Source: Caulobacter soli (GTDB taxonomy: Bacteria; Pseudomonadota; Alphaproteobacteria; Caulobacterales; Caulobacteraceae). Taken from it: a stretch of 64,000 nucleotides of DNA. This document shows, one piece after another, positions 37,547-46,901 of this stretch; position 1 is the stretch's first letter, and the number at the start of each line of letters is the position of its first letter. The stretch covers positions 186,001-250,000 of the forward strand of contig NZ_CP049199.1 in the NCBI RefSeq assembly GCF_011045195.1. The letters run 5' to 3'. A program made the translations under genes and the position numbers. The notes under the pieces are model-generated. The model worked only from the letters and a program-made list of their open reading frames with translations. It was not told where the DNA came from and did not search any database.

Positions 37547-37595
37547 TCCCACGATCGAGCGGCCCAGCTGGGCCGCCGCCGAGACCACGAAGAAA

Positions 37596-37631
37596 AAGAA
37601 GGCCCCGCGGTTCGCACCGCGGGGCCTTCTT
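37596..37631. terminator. Bidirectional terminator between the small membrane protein and the BTLCP gene
   Basis: A 16 bp perfect stem (aagaaggccccgcggt and its complement) with loop TCGC. It is followed by CTTG on the plus strand, and the A-rich left flank gives a T-rich run on the minus strand. It lies between two convergent genes and probably stops both transcripts. Confidence 0.85.
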
Positions 37632-37677
37632 CTTGCGCAGTCGGCTCTTGTCGAACCGATCAGGCGTATCGAACCGA

Positions 37678-38517
37678 TCAGGTGATGCTCTTCCACTCGG
37701 TCGAGCCGGGAACTTGACGCTCAACCCAGTGATAGTTGAGCTCGTTCCAGGGCGTGGCCCACGGGGTCAGGTTGTCCAGGACCCAGTCGCCAGATTCGAA
37801 GCTGACCACCAGAACGGCGTGGGTTTCGCCTCGCGCGGTGACGGCGACGGCCATCGACAGGGCTTCGGCCGGCACGCCAGCCGCGATCAGGCGGCGGCGC
37901 TTTTCAAGCGCGTAGTCCTCGCAGTCGCCATACATCTTGCCGTCGATCACGCGTGGCAGCGACCAGAATTCCTGCAGGCCATAAAGGTCGAAATCGCTGG
38001 CCTTCAGAACTTCGCGGTTAACATCGCGGTTCAGGGTGTTGACCAGGCGCATCAGCGACTTCGAGACCACGGCGGGGCCGGTGTTCGAGGCGAGGGGCGC
38101 GGGCGCGACCGCGGCCTGCGCCGTCTGCACGCGTTCGCCGCCGACCGCCACGAAGGTGTTGTCGATGATCGGCCGGTAGGCGTCGAGCTGCTCGACCTGG
38201 GCCAAGCCGGTCGTTTCCTCTTGCGGGGCGCCGCCGAGGTGAAGACCGCGCAGACGCGTCAGGACTTGCGGATCCGTAGGGCCGCCGAGCGACGACGTCG
38301 CGAGAGGCGCGCTGGTCAAGGCGATGGCGGGCGCCGCATCGGCGCCGTTCGCACCGCAGGCCGAGGCGTCGCGCTGGCACAGGTCCAGAAAGCCCGGCGG
38401 GGCCGCGGCGACCTCGCCTTGCGGCATAAAGGCGCGACGTTCGGCGTGTGCAAATGTAGCCACAGAAAGGAAAGCAGCAACGCTTGCATATTTCAGCAGT
38501 GCAGACCGGAAAGTCAT
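37678..38517 (-). CDS. Transglutaminase-like cysteine peptidase (BTLCP family), secreted
   Basis: A protein of about 279 residues with a signal peptide (1-25, cleaved near TFAHA|ERR). It has a linker with three cysteines and then a BTLCP domain (about 100-275). The catalytic triad is visible: C199 in MYGDCEDYA, H233 in GETHAVL and D248 in WVLDNL. Family members include LapG, a periplasmic protease that cuts adhesins at a di-alanine site. There is no LapD-like receptor next to it. Start: ATG at 38517, or a TTG two codons earlier with AGGGCGAG closer to it. It sits beside polysaccharide export genes and is divergent from the metallophosphatase. Confidence 0.9.
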   Translation of the reverse strand: MTFRSALLKYASVAAFLSVATFAHAERRAFMPQGEVAAAPPGFLDLCQRDASACGANGADAAPAIALTSAPLATSSLGGPTDPQVLTRLRGLHLGGAPQEETTGLAQVEQLDAYRPIIDNTFVAVGGERVQTAQAAVAPAPLASNTGPAVVSKSLMRLVNTLNRDVNREVLKASDFDLYGLQEFWSLPRVIDGKMYGDCEDYALEKRRRLIAAGVPAEALSMAVAVTARGETHAVLVVSFESGDWVLDNLTPWATPWNELNYHWVERQVPGSTEWKSIT

Positions 38518-38771
38518 GTCCAACTCGCCCTAATTTCTAAGGCGAATTTGGATTACGGCCATAAATATGCGTTCAATATTTGTAGTGATATCTTCTTGAA
38601 TAAGTTTGCTTACTTGAAAGGTAAGCTTAATCGGGGGTAAATGACTGAGTAAATGCCGCCTGATATTACATGGTTTATTCTCTGATAATAATCTCGACAG
38701 CCGGTTGAAGGGCGGCTCGGTCTGAGGCAGTTTCCAGACCGGTTCAGCGCTTTCAGCGCGGCGGCACGGTG

Positions 38772-39563
38772 ATGGTGTTCAACTTTCTTCGCTCAAAGGC
38801 GCGCGCGCCTCGCTACGCTTCCACGGAGGGGCGGGTGATCTACGCGATCGGCGACGTACACGGTCAGCTCGAGCTTCTGGATCTGATGCTGGACAGCATC
38901 GCGGCCGACTTCGCGGCGCTGGGGCGGACCGACCGGCCGGTGCTGGTCCTGGTGGGCGACTATGTGGATCGCGGCCCGGATTCAAAGGGCGTGTGCGACC
39001 GATTGATCGCGTTGCGGGCCGCCTCGGTCGACGTCAGCGCCTTCGAGATCCGCACTCTTATGGGTAATCACGAGCAGACGATGCTCTCGTTCCTCGACAA
39101 CGCGGAAGCGGGGCCGGCGTGGGTCGAGTTCGGGGGAGGCGAGACCCTGACGTCCTACGGCGTTTCCCGACCCGCGCTGCGTCCCGAACCCGACGAGTGG
39201 GTCGAGATCCAGAGCCAGCTACGACAAAAGCTTCCCGCGGAGCATCTGCGGTTTCTGCAGGGCCTGGAGCTGTCGGCGGCCTACGGCGGCTACCTGTTCG
39301 TCCATGCCGGCGTGCGTCCGGGCATTGCGTTGGAGCGGCAAAATTCCGAAGACTTGATGTGGATCCGCGGTGACTTCCTGTCGCAGCCGCATCGACTGGA
39401 CTGGGTTGTCGTGCACGGTCACACGCCGGCCGAGGAGCCTTTCCTTGGTACTGATCGGATTAATATCGATACAGGCGCCTACGCCACGGGCGTCTTGACC
39501 GCGGTTCGTCTTGACGGAGGGCCGCCGACAATCCTGCAGGTTCGAAAGACCCGCCGACACTAA
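38772..39563 (+). CDS. Serine/threonine-type metallophosphatase
   Basis: A 263-residue PPP-family phosphoesterase with the full metal-site signature: GDVHGQL (27-33), GDYVDRG (62-68), LMGNHEQ (97-103), and the later histidines in VHAGVRPG and VHGHTPAEEP. It is cytoplasmic with no signal peptide. The ATG at 38772 is preferred over an adjacent GTG. Phosphatases of this type sit in other alphaproteobacterial exopolysaccharide loci, and the Wzc tyrosine cluster is one conceivable substrate, though tyrosine activity is not implied by the motifs. It is divergent from the BTLCP gene over an AT-rich 250 bp region. Confidence 0.9.
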   Translation: MVFNFLRSKARAPRYASTEGRVIYAIGDVHGQLELLDLMLDSIAADFAALGRTDRPVLVLVGDYVDRGPDSKGVCDRLIALRAASVDVSAFEIRTLMGNHEQTMLSFLDNAEAGPAWVEFGGGETLTSYGVSRPALRPEPDEWVEIQSQLRQKLPAEHLRFLQGLELSAAYGGYLFVHAGVRPGIALERQNSEDLMWIRGDFLSQPHRLDWVVVHGHTPAEEPFLGTDRINIDTGAYATGVLTAVRLDGGPPTILQVRKTRRH

Positions 39564-39640
39564 GCGCCGTACTTGTCGCGTCTTTGCGCCCGTGTCATGA
39601 CGTCGAAAAGGGACGACCGCTTTTTCAGAGATATAGACCG

Positions 39641-40240
39641 ATGTACGTCGTGCGACGCATCTTCCGTTCTACCTTGGCCGTGCTGGCCGCCGTTTTTGTG
39701 GTCTCGACGCTCCCACTTTCCGCGGCTCAGGCTCAAACGCCGCCGGCGGCTGTCGCCGGCGAAGCGCCGCCCGCTTCGGCTTCGGACTACCTTCTGGGCT
39801 CGGGCGACAAGGTTCGTGTCACCGTCTATGGCGAGCCTGAGCTTTCGGGCGAATTCTTCGTCACCGGCAGCGGCCTGGTCTCGCTGCCGTTGATTGGCGA
39901 GGTCAGAGCCGCCGGATTGAACGTTCGCCAGTTCCAGGACACCGTGCAGAACGCCCTGAGCAACGGCTATCTCAAGGAGCCTCGCGTCAGCGCCGAGGTG
40001 CTGTCCTTCCGCCCGTTCTATATCCTGGGTGAAGTCGATAAGCCGGGCACCTATCCCTACACGTCGGGGCTGACCGTGTTCAACGCCGTGGCCACGGCGG
40101 GCGGGTTCACCTATCGGGCCGACAAGGGCAAGGTCTTCATCAAGCGCCTGGGCGAGGCTGTCGAGCACAAGTACACGCTCGATCCGACGGTCACGGTGGC
40201 GCCGGGCGACACCATCCGGATCGGCGAGCGCTTCTTCTGA
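39641..40240 (+). CDS. Polysaccharide export protein (Wza/ExoF family)
   Basis: A 199-residue periplasmic/outer-membrane protein. The signal peptide (about 1-31) is cleaved near AAQAQ|TPPA. There is no lipobox cysteine. The Poly_export domain begins with DYLLGSGDKVRVTVYGEPEL, followed by a SLBB segment from RPFYILGEVDKPGTYPYTSGLTV. The protein is shorter than classical Wza and lacks the C-terminal amphipathic helix that forms the outer-membrane pore, so the upstream beta-barrel (30.9 kb) may provide the outer-membrane part. The ATG at 39641 (MYVVRR) starts the signal peptide. galE follows after 45 bp. Confidence 0.92.
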   Translation: MYVVRRIFRSTLAVLAAVFVVSTLPLSAAQAQTPPAAVAGEAPPASASDYLLGSGDKVRVTVYGEPELSGEFFVTGSGLVSLPLIGEVRAAGLNVRQFQDTVQNALSNGYLKEPRVSAEVLSFRPFYILGEVDKPGTYPYTSGLTVFNAVATAGGFTYRADKGKVFIKRLGEAVEHKYTLDPTVTVAPGDTIRIGERFF

Positions 40241-40285
40241 TCCGCGGCCGTCGGTCGCCCGCGCAGCGGCGACAAGGATAAGATC

Positions 40286-41281
40286 ATGAAGCCTGTCCTT
40301 GTCGCAGGCGGCGCCGGATACGTCGGATCGCACACCTGCCTGCGTCTAGCGCAGGCAGGGTTCCGGCCGATCGTGTTCGACGACCTGTCGAACGGCCATC
40401 GCGAACACGTCCAATGGGGGCCGCTGGAAATCGGCGACATCCGCGACGGGGCGCGCCTGGACGCGGTGTTCGCGGCGCACAGGCCGGTCGCCGTTGTGCA
40501 TTTGGCCGCCAGCATCGAGGTCGGAGAGTCGGTCAGGAATCCCGGCAAGTTTTTCGACAACAACGTTGGCGGCTCGATCTCCCTGATCGAGGCGACGCGT
40601 CGGGCGGGCGTCGAGGCGCTGGTGTTCTCCTCGACCTGCGCGACCTTTGGCGATCCAGTGCATTTGCCGATGGCGGAAGATCATCCGCAGATCCCGCTCA
40701 ATCCCTATGGTCGCAGCAAGCTCATGGTCGAACAGGTCCTGGCTGACTACGCCCGGTATGTCGGTTTTCGGAGCGTGATCCTGCGGTATTTCAACGCGGC
40801 CGGCGCGGATCCGGAGGGGCGCATTGGCGAGTGGCACGAGCCGGAGACCCACGCCATACCCTTGGCCATCGACGTGGCCCTGGGGCGGCGGGAGCATTTC
40901 ACGATCTTTGGTTCCGACTACGACACCCGCGACGGCGCCGCCGTGCGCGACTACGTGCACGTTCTCGACCTCGCCGACGCGCATGTTCTGGCGCTGCGTT
41001 ACCTGTTGGATGGCGGCGCGGCGGGAAGTTTCAACCTGGGCACGGGGCTCGGAACGACCGTTCGGGAGTTGGTCGAGGGCGTGAAGCGCGTGTCGGGGCG
41101 GCCGTTGCCGGTTGTCGAAGCGCCACGCCGCCAGGGCGACGCCCCGGTGCTCGTCGCCGACAATATCCTGGCCAAGCAGGTGCTGGGCTGGTCTCCGACC
41201 CACGATCTGAACAGCATCCTGGATAGCGCCTGGCGCTGGCACGCCGGCCGGGTCGCGGGGGCGGAAGCGACGCCCGGATAA
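40286..41281 (+). CDS. galE: UDP-glucose 4-epimerase
   Basis: A 331-residue extended SDR interconverting UDP-glucose and UDP-galactose. The NAD-binding motif is GGAGYVG (8-14). The active-site region is FSSTCATFGDP, with Y141/K145 in NPYGRSK. The typical RYFNAAGADPEGRIGE and RDYVHVLDLADAH stretches confirm GalE. It closes the second polysaccharide cluster and supplies galactose. It is transcribed in line with the export protein gene. Confidence 0.95.
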   Translation: MKPVLVAGGAGYVGSHTCLRLAQAGFRPIVFDDLSNGHREHVQWGPLEIGDIRDGARLDAVFAAHRPVAVVHLAASIEVGESVRNPGKFFDNNVGGSISLIEATRRAGVEALVFSSTCATFGDPVHLPMAEDHPQIPLNPYGRSKLMVEQVLADYARYVGFRSVILRYFNAAGADPEGRIGEWHEPETHAIPLAIDVALGRREHFTIFGSDYDTRDGAAVRDYVHVLDLADAHVLALRYLLDGGAAGSFNLGTGLGTTVRELVEGVKRVSGRPLPVVEAPRRQGDAPVLVADNILAKQVLGWSPTHDLNSILDSAWRWHAGRVAGAEATPG

Positions 41282-41355
41282 CGCGTCCCTGTAGCGAAAC
41301 GCTTTTTTTGCATCTTCCCCGGTATTCATAGGACGAATTCCCTGGGGGACCCCGC

Positions 41356-43788
41356 GTGCTGAAGGTTTTGACCTGCCTGACGACGGAGCACGACCTGCGT
41401 TTGGTCGTGGTCGCCGGTCTGATCTGCTTCGCCGCCTGCTTCACGGCGTTCCGCCTCTACTCGCGCATGCGCGGGGCCAAGGGGGTGGTGCGGGCCGCGT
41501 GGCTGCTGCTGACCGGCCTGGTGGCGGGTTCGGGCGTCTGGGCTACCCATTTCATCGGCATGGTCGCCTATTCGCCGGGCCTGAAGACCGGCTACAGCCC
41601 GTCTGGCACCCTGTTGTCGCTGATGATCTCGGTGCTGTTCATGGCCGGCGGCTTCGCCGTGGCCTCGGCCCAGCGCACGCGCACCAACGACTTCGCCGGC
41701 GGCCTGATCCTCGGCATGGGCATCGCCGCCATGCACTATACCGGCATGTCGGCCTTCGTGACCCAGGGCTTCGTGCAGTGGGAGCAGGCGACGATCGCCG
41801 TCTCGGTGCTGGCCGGCGTGATCGGCGCGGCGGGCGCCCTGCAACTGGCCGGACGCGCGCGCAGCCTGCTGAAGCAAGCGGGCGGCGGCGCGGTTCTGGC
41901 GATCGGCGTCTGCGCCCTGCACTTCATCGGCATGGGCGCGATCACCATCGTTCCCGATCCCTCGATCAACGTGCCCGACCAGATGCTGTCGGGCGCGATC
42001 CTGACCCTGGCCGTGACCTCGATCACCGGCATGATCATCCTGGGCGGCCTGGGCGCGGTGACCATCGAGTCCTCGACCAGCCGTTCGGCCCTGGATCGCA
42101 TCCGCCGCCTGGCCAACGCCGCCTATGAAGGCATCGTGGTGATCCAGGACGGCCGCATCAACGACGCCAACGCCGCCTTCTGCGAGCTGGCCGGCGTCGA
42201 GCTGGACGCTCTGCTGCGTACGCCACTGTCCGACCTGCTGACCTTCGATACCGAGGGGCCGACCCGCGAGGGCGTGCGCCGCGAGGGCGTGCTGCAGCCC
42301 GCCGACGGCGGTCGCGCGATCCCGGTCGAGGCGTTCTCGCGCCTGATGGACGACGGCGCCCGCGCCGAAACCTCGGGCCTGACGGTGCTGGCGGTGCGCG
42401 ACCTGCGCGAGCGCCGCTCGGCCGAGGAGAAGATCCGTTACCTGGCCGAACACGACGGCCTGACCGGACTGCCCAATCGCAATTCGCTGCAGGCCCGCCT
42501 GGCCGCGGCCCTGGACCGCGTCGAGGCCTCGGGCGAGAGCCTGTCGCTGATCTGCATCGACCTGGACCATTTCAAGGAAGCCAACGACCTGCACGGTCAC
42601 CTGGCGGGTGACGCCCTGCTGGTCGAGACCGCGCGCCGGCTTCAGGACTCCCTGACGGCCCCGTCGTTCGCCGCGCGTCTCGGCGGCGACGAGTTCATCG
42701 TCGTCCAGGTGGCCGCCGGCGACCAGCCCGCCGCCGCCGCCGAGCTGGCGGGCCGCCTGCTCGAGGCCCTGTCGGTTCCCGCCGTCTACGAGGGCCAGGA
42801 GCTGGCCATGGGCGCCAGCCTGGGCGTGTCGCTGTTCCCCGACGATGGCCGCACCGCCGAGGCCCTGCTGGCCAACGCCGACATGGCCCTGTACCGCGCC
42901 AAGGAAAGTGGCCGCGGCGCCTATCGCTTCTTCAAGCGCGAGATGGACGAGTCGATCCGCGAACGGCGGACCCTGGCCCGCGAGCTGCGCCAGGCGATCA
43001 CCGATGAGGAACTGATCGTCTACTACCAGCCGCTGGCCAAGGCGTCCGACGGCGAGGTCTGCGGCTTCGAGGCCCTGGTGCGCTGGAACCATCCGGTGCG
43101 CGGCATGGTCCCGCCGCTGGAGTTCATCCCGATCGCCGAGGAGAACGGCCTGATTGGGCAGCTCGGCGAGTGGGTGCTGCGTCGCGCCTGCGCCGACGCC
43201 GTGACCTGGGAGCGACCGCTGCGCATCGCGGTGAACCTGTCGCCGCTGCAGCTGAACCAGCCCAACCTGCCGACCCTGGTGCACGAGGTCCTGGTCCAGA
43301 CCGGCCTGTCGCCCAAGCGGCTGGAACTGGAGATCACCGAGAGCGCCCTGTTCAAGGACTATCAGCGCGCGTTGGACAATCTGCGCCGGCTGAAGGCCCT
43401 GGGCGTGCGCATCGCCATGGACGACTTCGGCACCGGCTTCTCGTCGCTGTCGACCCTGCAGTCGTTCCCGTTCGACAAGATCAAGATCGACAAGAGCTTC
43501 GTCGAGAACATCCATCGCCACGACCGCGCGACGGTGATCGTTCGCGCCGTGCTGGGCCTGGGCCGCAGCCTGGAGATCCCGTGCGTGGCCGAGGGCGTGG
43601 AGACCCAGGAGCAGATCGACTTCCTGCGCGGCGAGAATTGCGCCGAGCTGCAGGGCTATGCGATCGGCCGTCCGTCGCCCGTCGACAGCCTGTCGGCCTG
43701 GACCCTGGCCAGTGTGACGGCGGCCAAGCCGGCCCCTGAAGCGGCGCCGACTCCGAAGAAGCCGCGCCGCAACAGCAAGGCCGCCTAG
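41356..43788 (+). CDS. MHYT-PAS-GGDEF-EAL cyclic-di-GMP signalling protein
   Basis: An 810-residue membrane protein. The MHYT domain (about 1-235) has seven hydrophobic segments and the three histidine motifs THFIGM, MHYTGM and LHFIGMGA. A PAS-like region covers about 245-355. The GGDEF domain has an intact RLGGDEF (about 443). The EAL domain has GFEALVRWNHP (E572), LEITESAL, DDFGTGFSSL and KIDKSFV with all metal-binding residues. Both domains look competent, and phosphodiesterase activity is likely. In C. crescentus the protein annotated CC0091 has this architecture, by recall. The start is a GTG at 41356. Confidence 0.93.
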   Translation: MLKVLTCLTTEHDLRLVVVAGLICFAACFTAFRLYSRMRGAKGVVRAAWLLLTGLVAGSGVWATHFIGMVAYSPGLKTGYSPSGTLLSLMISVLFMAGGFAVASAQRTRTNDFAGGLILGMGIAAMHYTGMSAFVTQGFVQWEQATIAVSVLAGVIGAAGALQLAGRARSLLKQAGGGAVLAIGVCALHFIGMGAITIVPDPSINVPDQMLSGAILTLAVTSITGMIILGGLGAVTIESSTSRSALDRIRRLANAAYEGIVVIQDGRINDANAAFCELAGVELDALLRTPLSDLLTFDTEGPTREGVRREGVLQPADGGRAIPVEAFSRLMDDGARAETSGLTVLAVRDLRERRSAEEKIRYLAEHDGLTGLPNRNSLQARLAAALDRVEASGESLSLICIDLDHFKEANDLHGHLAGDALLVETARRLQDSLTAPSFAARLGGDEFIVVQVAAGDQPAAAAELAGRLLEALSVPAVYEGQELAMGASLGVSLFPDDGRTAEALLANADMALYRAKESGRGAYRFFKREMDESIRERRTLARELRQAITDEELIVYYQPLAKASDGEVCGFEALVRWNHPVRGMVPPLEFIPIAEENGLIGQLGEWVLRRACADAVTWERPLRIAVNLSPLQLNQPNLPTLVHEVLVQTGLSPKRLELEITESALFKDYQRALDNLRRLKALGVRIAMDDFGTGFSSLSTLQSFPFDKIKIDKSFVENIHRHDRATVIVRAVLGLGRSLEIPCVAEGVETQEQIDFLRGENCAELQGYAIGRPSPVDSLSAWTLASVTAAKPAPEAAPTPKKPRRNSKAA

Positions 43789-43791
43789 AGG

Positions 43792-45336
43792 CTACCGCCG
43801 CCGCGACATGCCGCCCAGCAGGCCACGCATGATCTCGCGGCCGGCCTGGCTGGCGATTGTGCGCACCAGCGAGGTGGCGAAGGCTTCGGCCACGGATTGA
43901 CGGTTCGAGGCGCGCGGTCGCGGCGCGGCCCGGACCTCGCGCGCTTCCTCTCGTTCACGAACCTTCTCGGCGGCGGTGCGCTGGCGCTCGGCTTCCGCCG
44001 CCGCCGCGGCGCTCTGAGCCTGCTGCTGCGCCTGGGTGGCTCGGCCTTGCAGCACCTCGTAGGCGGACTCGCGGTCCAGGGTCTGGTCGTAGAGACCGGC
44101 GACCGGGCTCTTGGCGATCAGGGCCGCGCGCTCCTCCGGCGTCAGCGGACCCAGGCGCGAGGCCGGCGGGCGGATCAGTGTCTTCTGCACCACGCAGGGC
44201 GCGCCCTTGGCGTCCAGGGTCGAGATCAGCGCCTCGCCCACGCCCAGGGCCTGGATGGTCTCGGCGGTGTCGAAGGCCGGATTGACCCGGAACGACTGGG
44301 CGGCGGCCTTCAGGCCCTTCTGGTCGGCGGGCGTATAGGCGCGCAGGGCGTGCTGGACGCGAGCGCCCAACTGGCCCAGCACGGCGTCGGGGATGTCGGC
44401 CGGGTTCTGGGTGACGAAATAGATGCCCACGCCCTTGGAGCGGATCAGGCGCACGACCTGCTCGATCTTCTCCAGCAGCGGCTTTTCGGCGTCGTTGAAC
44501 AGCAGGTGGGCCTCGTCGAAGAAGAACACCAGCTTGGGCTTCTCTGGATCGCCCACCTCGGGCAGCTCCTCGAACAGCTCCGACAGCAGCCACAGCAGGA
44601 AGGTCGAATAGAGCTTGGGCGACTGGATCAGCTTGTCGGCGGCCAGCAGGTTGACGTAGCCGCGCCCGGCGACGTCGGTGCGCATGATGTCGGCCAGCTT
44701 CAGGGCCGGTTCGCCGAAGAAGTTCTCGGCGCCTTGGCTCTGCAAGGTCAGCAGCTTGCGCTGGATCGCCCCCACCGTGGCCGGCGAGACGTTGCCGTAC
44801 TGCGTGCCGATCTCGGCGGCGTGGTCGGCGACATACTTCAGGGCCGCCTGCAGGTCCTTCAGATCCAGCAGCAGCAGGCCGTCCTGGTCGGCGACGTGGA
44901 AGACCACGGTCAGCACGCCCTCCTGCACGTCGTTCAGCTCCAGCAGCCGCGACAGCAGGACGGGGCCCATCTCGGAGATGGTGGTGCGGATCGGATGGCC
45001 CTTCTGGCCGAACAGGTCCCAGAAGACGACGGGCGGGGCGGACGGCGTCAGGGTCAGGCCCATGGACGCGGCGCGCTCCAGCATCTTGGCGTTGGGCGCC
45101 CCGATCGCGGCCACGCCCGACAGGTCGCCCTTCACGTCGGCGGCGAACACCGGCACGCCGGCGTCGGAGAAGGCCTGGGCCATGACCTGCAGGGTGACGG
45201 TCTTGCCGGTGCCGGTCGCGCCGGCCACCACGCCGTGCCGGTTGGAGCGATCCAGCCGCTGCGTTACGGGTCCTTCCCCAACTCCCTCTTGGCTAAGCCC
45301 GATGAGGATTTCGTCTTCGCCGATCGCCAGGGTCAT
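43792..45336 (-). CDS. HerA-like / DUF853 ATPase
   Basis: A protein of about 514 residues of the helicase HerA-like C-terminal (DUF853, YjgR) family. It has Walker [11 protein letters not shown] (about 41-50), Walker [13 protein letters not shown], and a C-terminal coiled coil rich in Ala, Gln and Arg (about 440-490) before a basic GGMSRRR end. The family's cellular role is not settled. The ATG at 45336 is preferred to a TTG two codons earlier. It is convergent with the GGDEF-EAL gene, only 3 bp apart. Confidence 0.92.
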   Translation of the reverse strand: MTLAIGEDEILIGLSQEGVGEGPVTQRLDRSNRHGVVAGATGTGKTVTLQVMAQAFSDAGVPVFAADVKGDLSGVAAIGAPNAKMLERAASMGLTLTPSAPPVVFWDLFGQKGHPIRTTISEMGPVLLSRLLELNDVQEGVLTVVFHVADQDGLLLLDLKDLQAALKYVADHAAEIGTQYGNVSPATVGAIQRKLLTLQSQGAENFFGEPALKLADIMRTDVAGRGYVNLLAADKLIQSPKLYSTFLLWLLSELFEELPEVGDPEKPKLVFFFDEAHLLFNDAEKPLLEKIEQVVRLIRSKGVGIYFVTQNPADIPDAVLGQLGARVQHALRAYTPADQKGLKAAAQSFRVNPAFDTAETIQALGVGEALISTLDAKGAPCVVQKTLIRPPASRLGPLTPEERAALIAKSPVAGLYDQTLDRESAYEVLQGRATQAQQQAQSAAAAAEAERQRTAAEKVREREEAREVRAAPRPRASNRQSVAEAFATSLVRTIASQAGREIMRGLLGGMSRRR

Positions 45337-45469
45337 ACGCAACGTCCTTCACATTGAAGATTTAAGCCTAGCCCTGGCCTTGCGTCGCGCCAATCGGCTC
45401 GCGCAATGTGGCGCCAGTCTTTTACAGACGCTCCAAGACTACCAGACGCCCGAGAAAGAGATTTCGCTC

Positions 45470-46615
45470 ATGTCCATCCCCGCGTCGATCACCGGACGCA
45501 ACGCCCTGGTGTTCCTGGCGGTCATCGCCGGCGGAGCGGCGCTGTACTGGATGCGCGGCATTCTCACGCCGCTGGCCATGGCCGTGTTTCTGGCGGTGAT
45601 GATCGACAGTTTCGCCCGGGTGTTGGTCCTGCGGGTGCCGCGCTTTCCCCGGACCCTGGCGCTGCCCGCCGCCATCTTCCTGTCGATCGCCATCTTCGGC
45701 GGGGCGGTCTGGGTGGTCACGGCCAACGGGACCGAATTCGTTCTGCAGATGCGCGAATACGCGCCGCGCCTGAACGGGGTGATCGCCAAGGTCGCGTCGC
45801 TGGTCGGGATCAAGGTCGCGCCGACCATCGGCGACCTGATCAACCAGCTCAATCCCAGCAAGTACGCCGGGGCGGCGGCCCAGAGCCTGCAGAACTTCGC
45901 CTCCAGCGCCATCCTGGTGCTGATCTATCTGGGCTTCATCATCGCCTCGCGCCGGGGCTTCAGTCGCAAGATCGTCGCGCTCTATCCGCACCATGCCGAG
46001 CGGGACGGCGCGATGCAGCTGTTCCAGCGCATCCGCAACGGTGTGGAGCAGTACCTGTGGATCCAGACCGTCACCGGCCTGATGATCGCCATCGCCGCCT
46101 TCGTGGTGATGCTGCTGCTGCGCCTGGACAACGCCCTGTTCTGGGCCTTCCTGATCTTCGTGGCCGCCTATATCCCGATCCTGGGCGGGGCGGTCGGCTG
46201 CATCCTGCCGCCGCTGTTCGCCCTGGTGCAGTTTCCCGACAGCTTCTGGCCGGCCCTGATCCTGTTCGGCGCCCTGGAGCTGATCTTCTTCGTGGTCGGC
46301 AACGTCATCTATCCGCGCATGCAGGGCGACAGCCTGAACATCGACCCGACGGTGGTGCTGCTGTCCCTGGCGGTCTGGGGCGCCTTGTGGGGCGTGACCG
46401 GCATGTTCCTGTCCACGCCGCTGACCGTGGCCTTGATGCTGATCATGGCCCAGTTCGAGGGCACGCGCTGGATCGCCATCCTGCTGTCGGAGGACGGCGA
46501 CCCCAGCGGCGCGGGCCTGGACCGCAAGGCTCCGGGAGCCTCCCACAAGGGGCCTTCGGACAAAAAAGCGGGCGCTTCGACAGGTTCGCGACAGAAGTCG
46601 GCCAAGGGGGCTTAA
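45470..46615 (+). CDS. AI-2E family transporter
   Basis: A 381-residue polytopic membrane protein (UPF0118/PerM-like). It starts MSIPASITGRNALVFLAV and has about eight hydrophobic segments. The conserved AAYIPILGGAVGCILP and GNVIYPRMQGDSLNIDP stretches are typical of the family. The C-terminal tail (from about 345) is hydrophilic and Lys/Ser-rich. Family members export small molecules or act as Na+/H+ antiporters, and the substrate here is unknown. Confidence 0.92.
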   Translation: MSIPASITGRNALVFLAVIAGGAALYWMRGILTPLAMAVFLAVMIDSFARVLVLRVPRFPRTLALPAAIFLSIAIFGGAVWVVTANGTEFVLQMREYAPRLNGVIAKVASLVGIKVAPTIGDLINQLNPSKYAGAAAQSLQNFASSAILVLIYLGFIIASRRGFSRKIVALYPHHAERDGAMQLFQRIRNGVEQYLWIQTVTGLMIAIAAFVVMLLLRLDNALFWAFLIFVAAYIPILGGAVGCILPPLFALVQFPDSFWPALILFGALELIFFVVGNVIYPRMQGDSLNIDPTVVLLSLAVWGALWGVTGMFLSTPLTVALMLIMAQFEGTRWIAILLSEDGDPSGAGLDRKAPGASHKGPSDKKAGASTGSRQKSAKGA

Positions 46616-46736
46616 AATCCCAAATGGCCTTCCTATCTAGATCCTGTCGGCAGCCCCCCATGCCGACCCCGCGCGACGCAGACCGATTTTCTGGAGCGTC
46701 CGATGCGGAACCGCCCGCCGCCCCCTCGGCGGGCCC

Positions 46737-46766
46737 GCGCCGCCGGTTTCCCCCCACCGGCGGCGC
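46737..46766 (+). terminator. Stem-loop between the AI-2E gene and gdhZ
   Basis: An 11 bp perfect stem (gcgccgccggt and its complement) around an 8 nt C-rich loop. There is no T-run after it, so it may be a Rho-assisted end of the transporter transcript or a leader structure of gdhZ, whose ATG is about 135 bp downstream. Confidence 0.5.
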
Positions 46767-46901
46767 TTCCGCGTCCGCTCCGCGCCAGGTCTCCGCCGGG
46801 CCGGTTCCTCCTTGGTAAGATATTCTGCCTATTTGCCTGGTTGCGGTTGAAGCCGAGCCCGGAAGGGCTAGGTTATCGCCAAAAATTCGCGAGGAAATCC
46901 C

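Noticed and set aside
38608-38626. Short inverted repeat gcttac-N7-gtaagc between the BTLCP and phosphatase genes
   Set aside because: A 6 bp dyad in AT-rich DNA is weak. It could be an operator but there is no supporting evidence.
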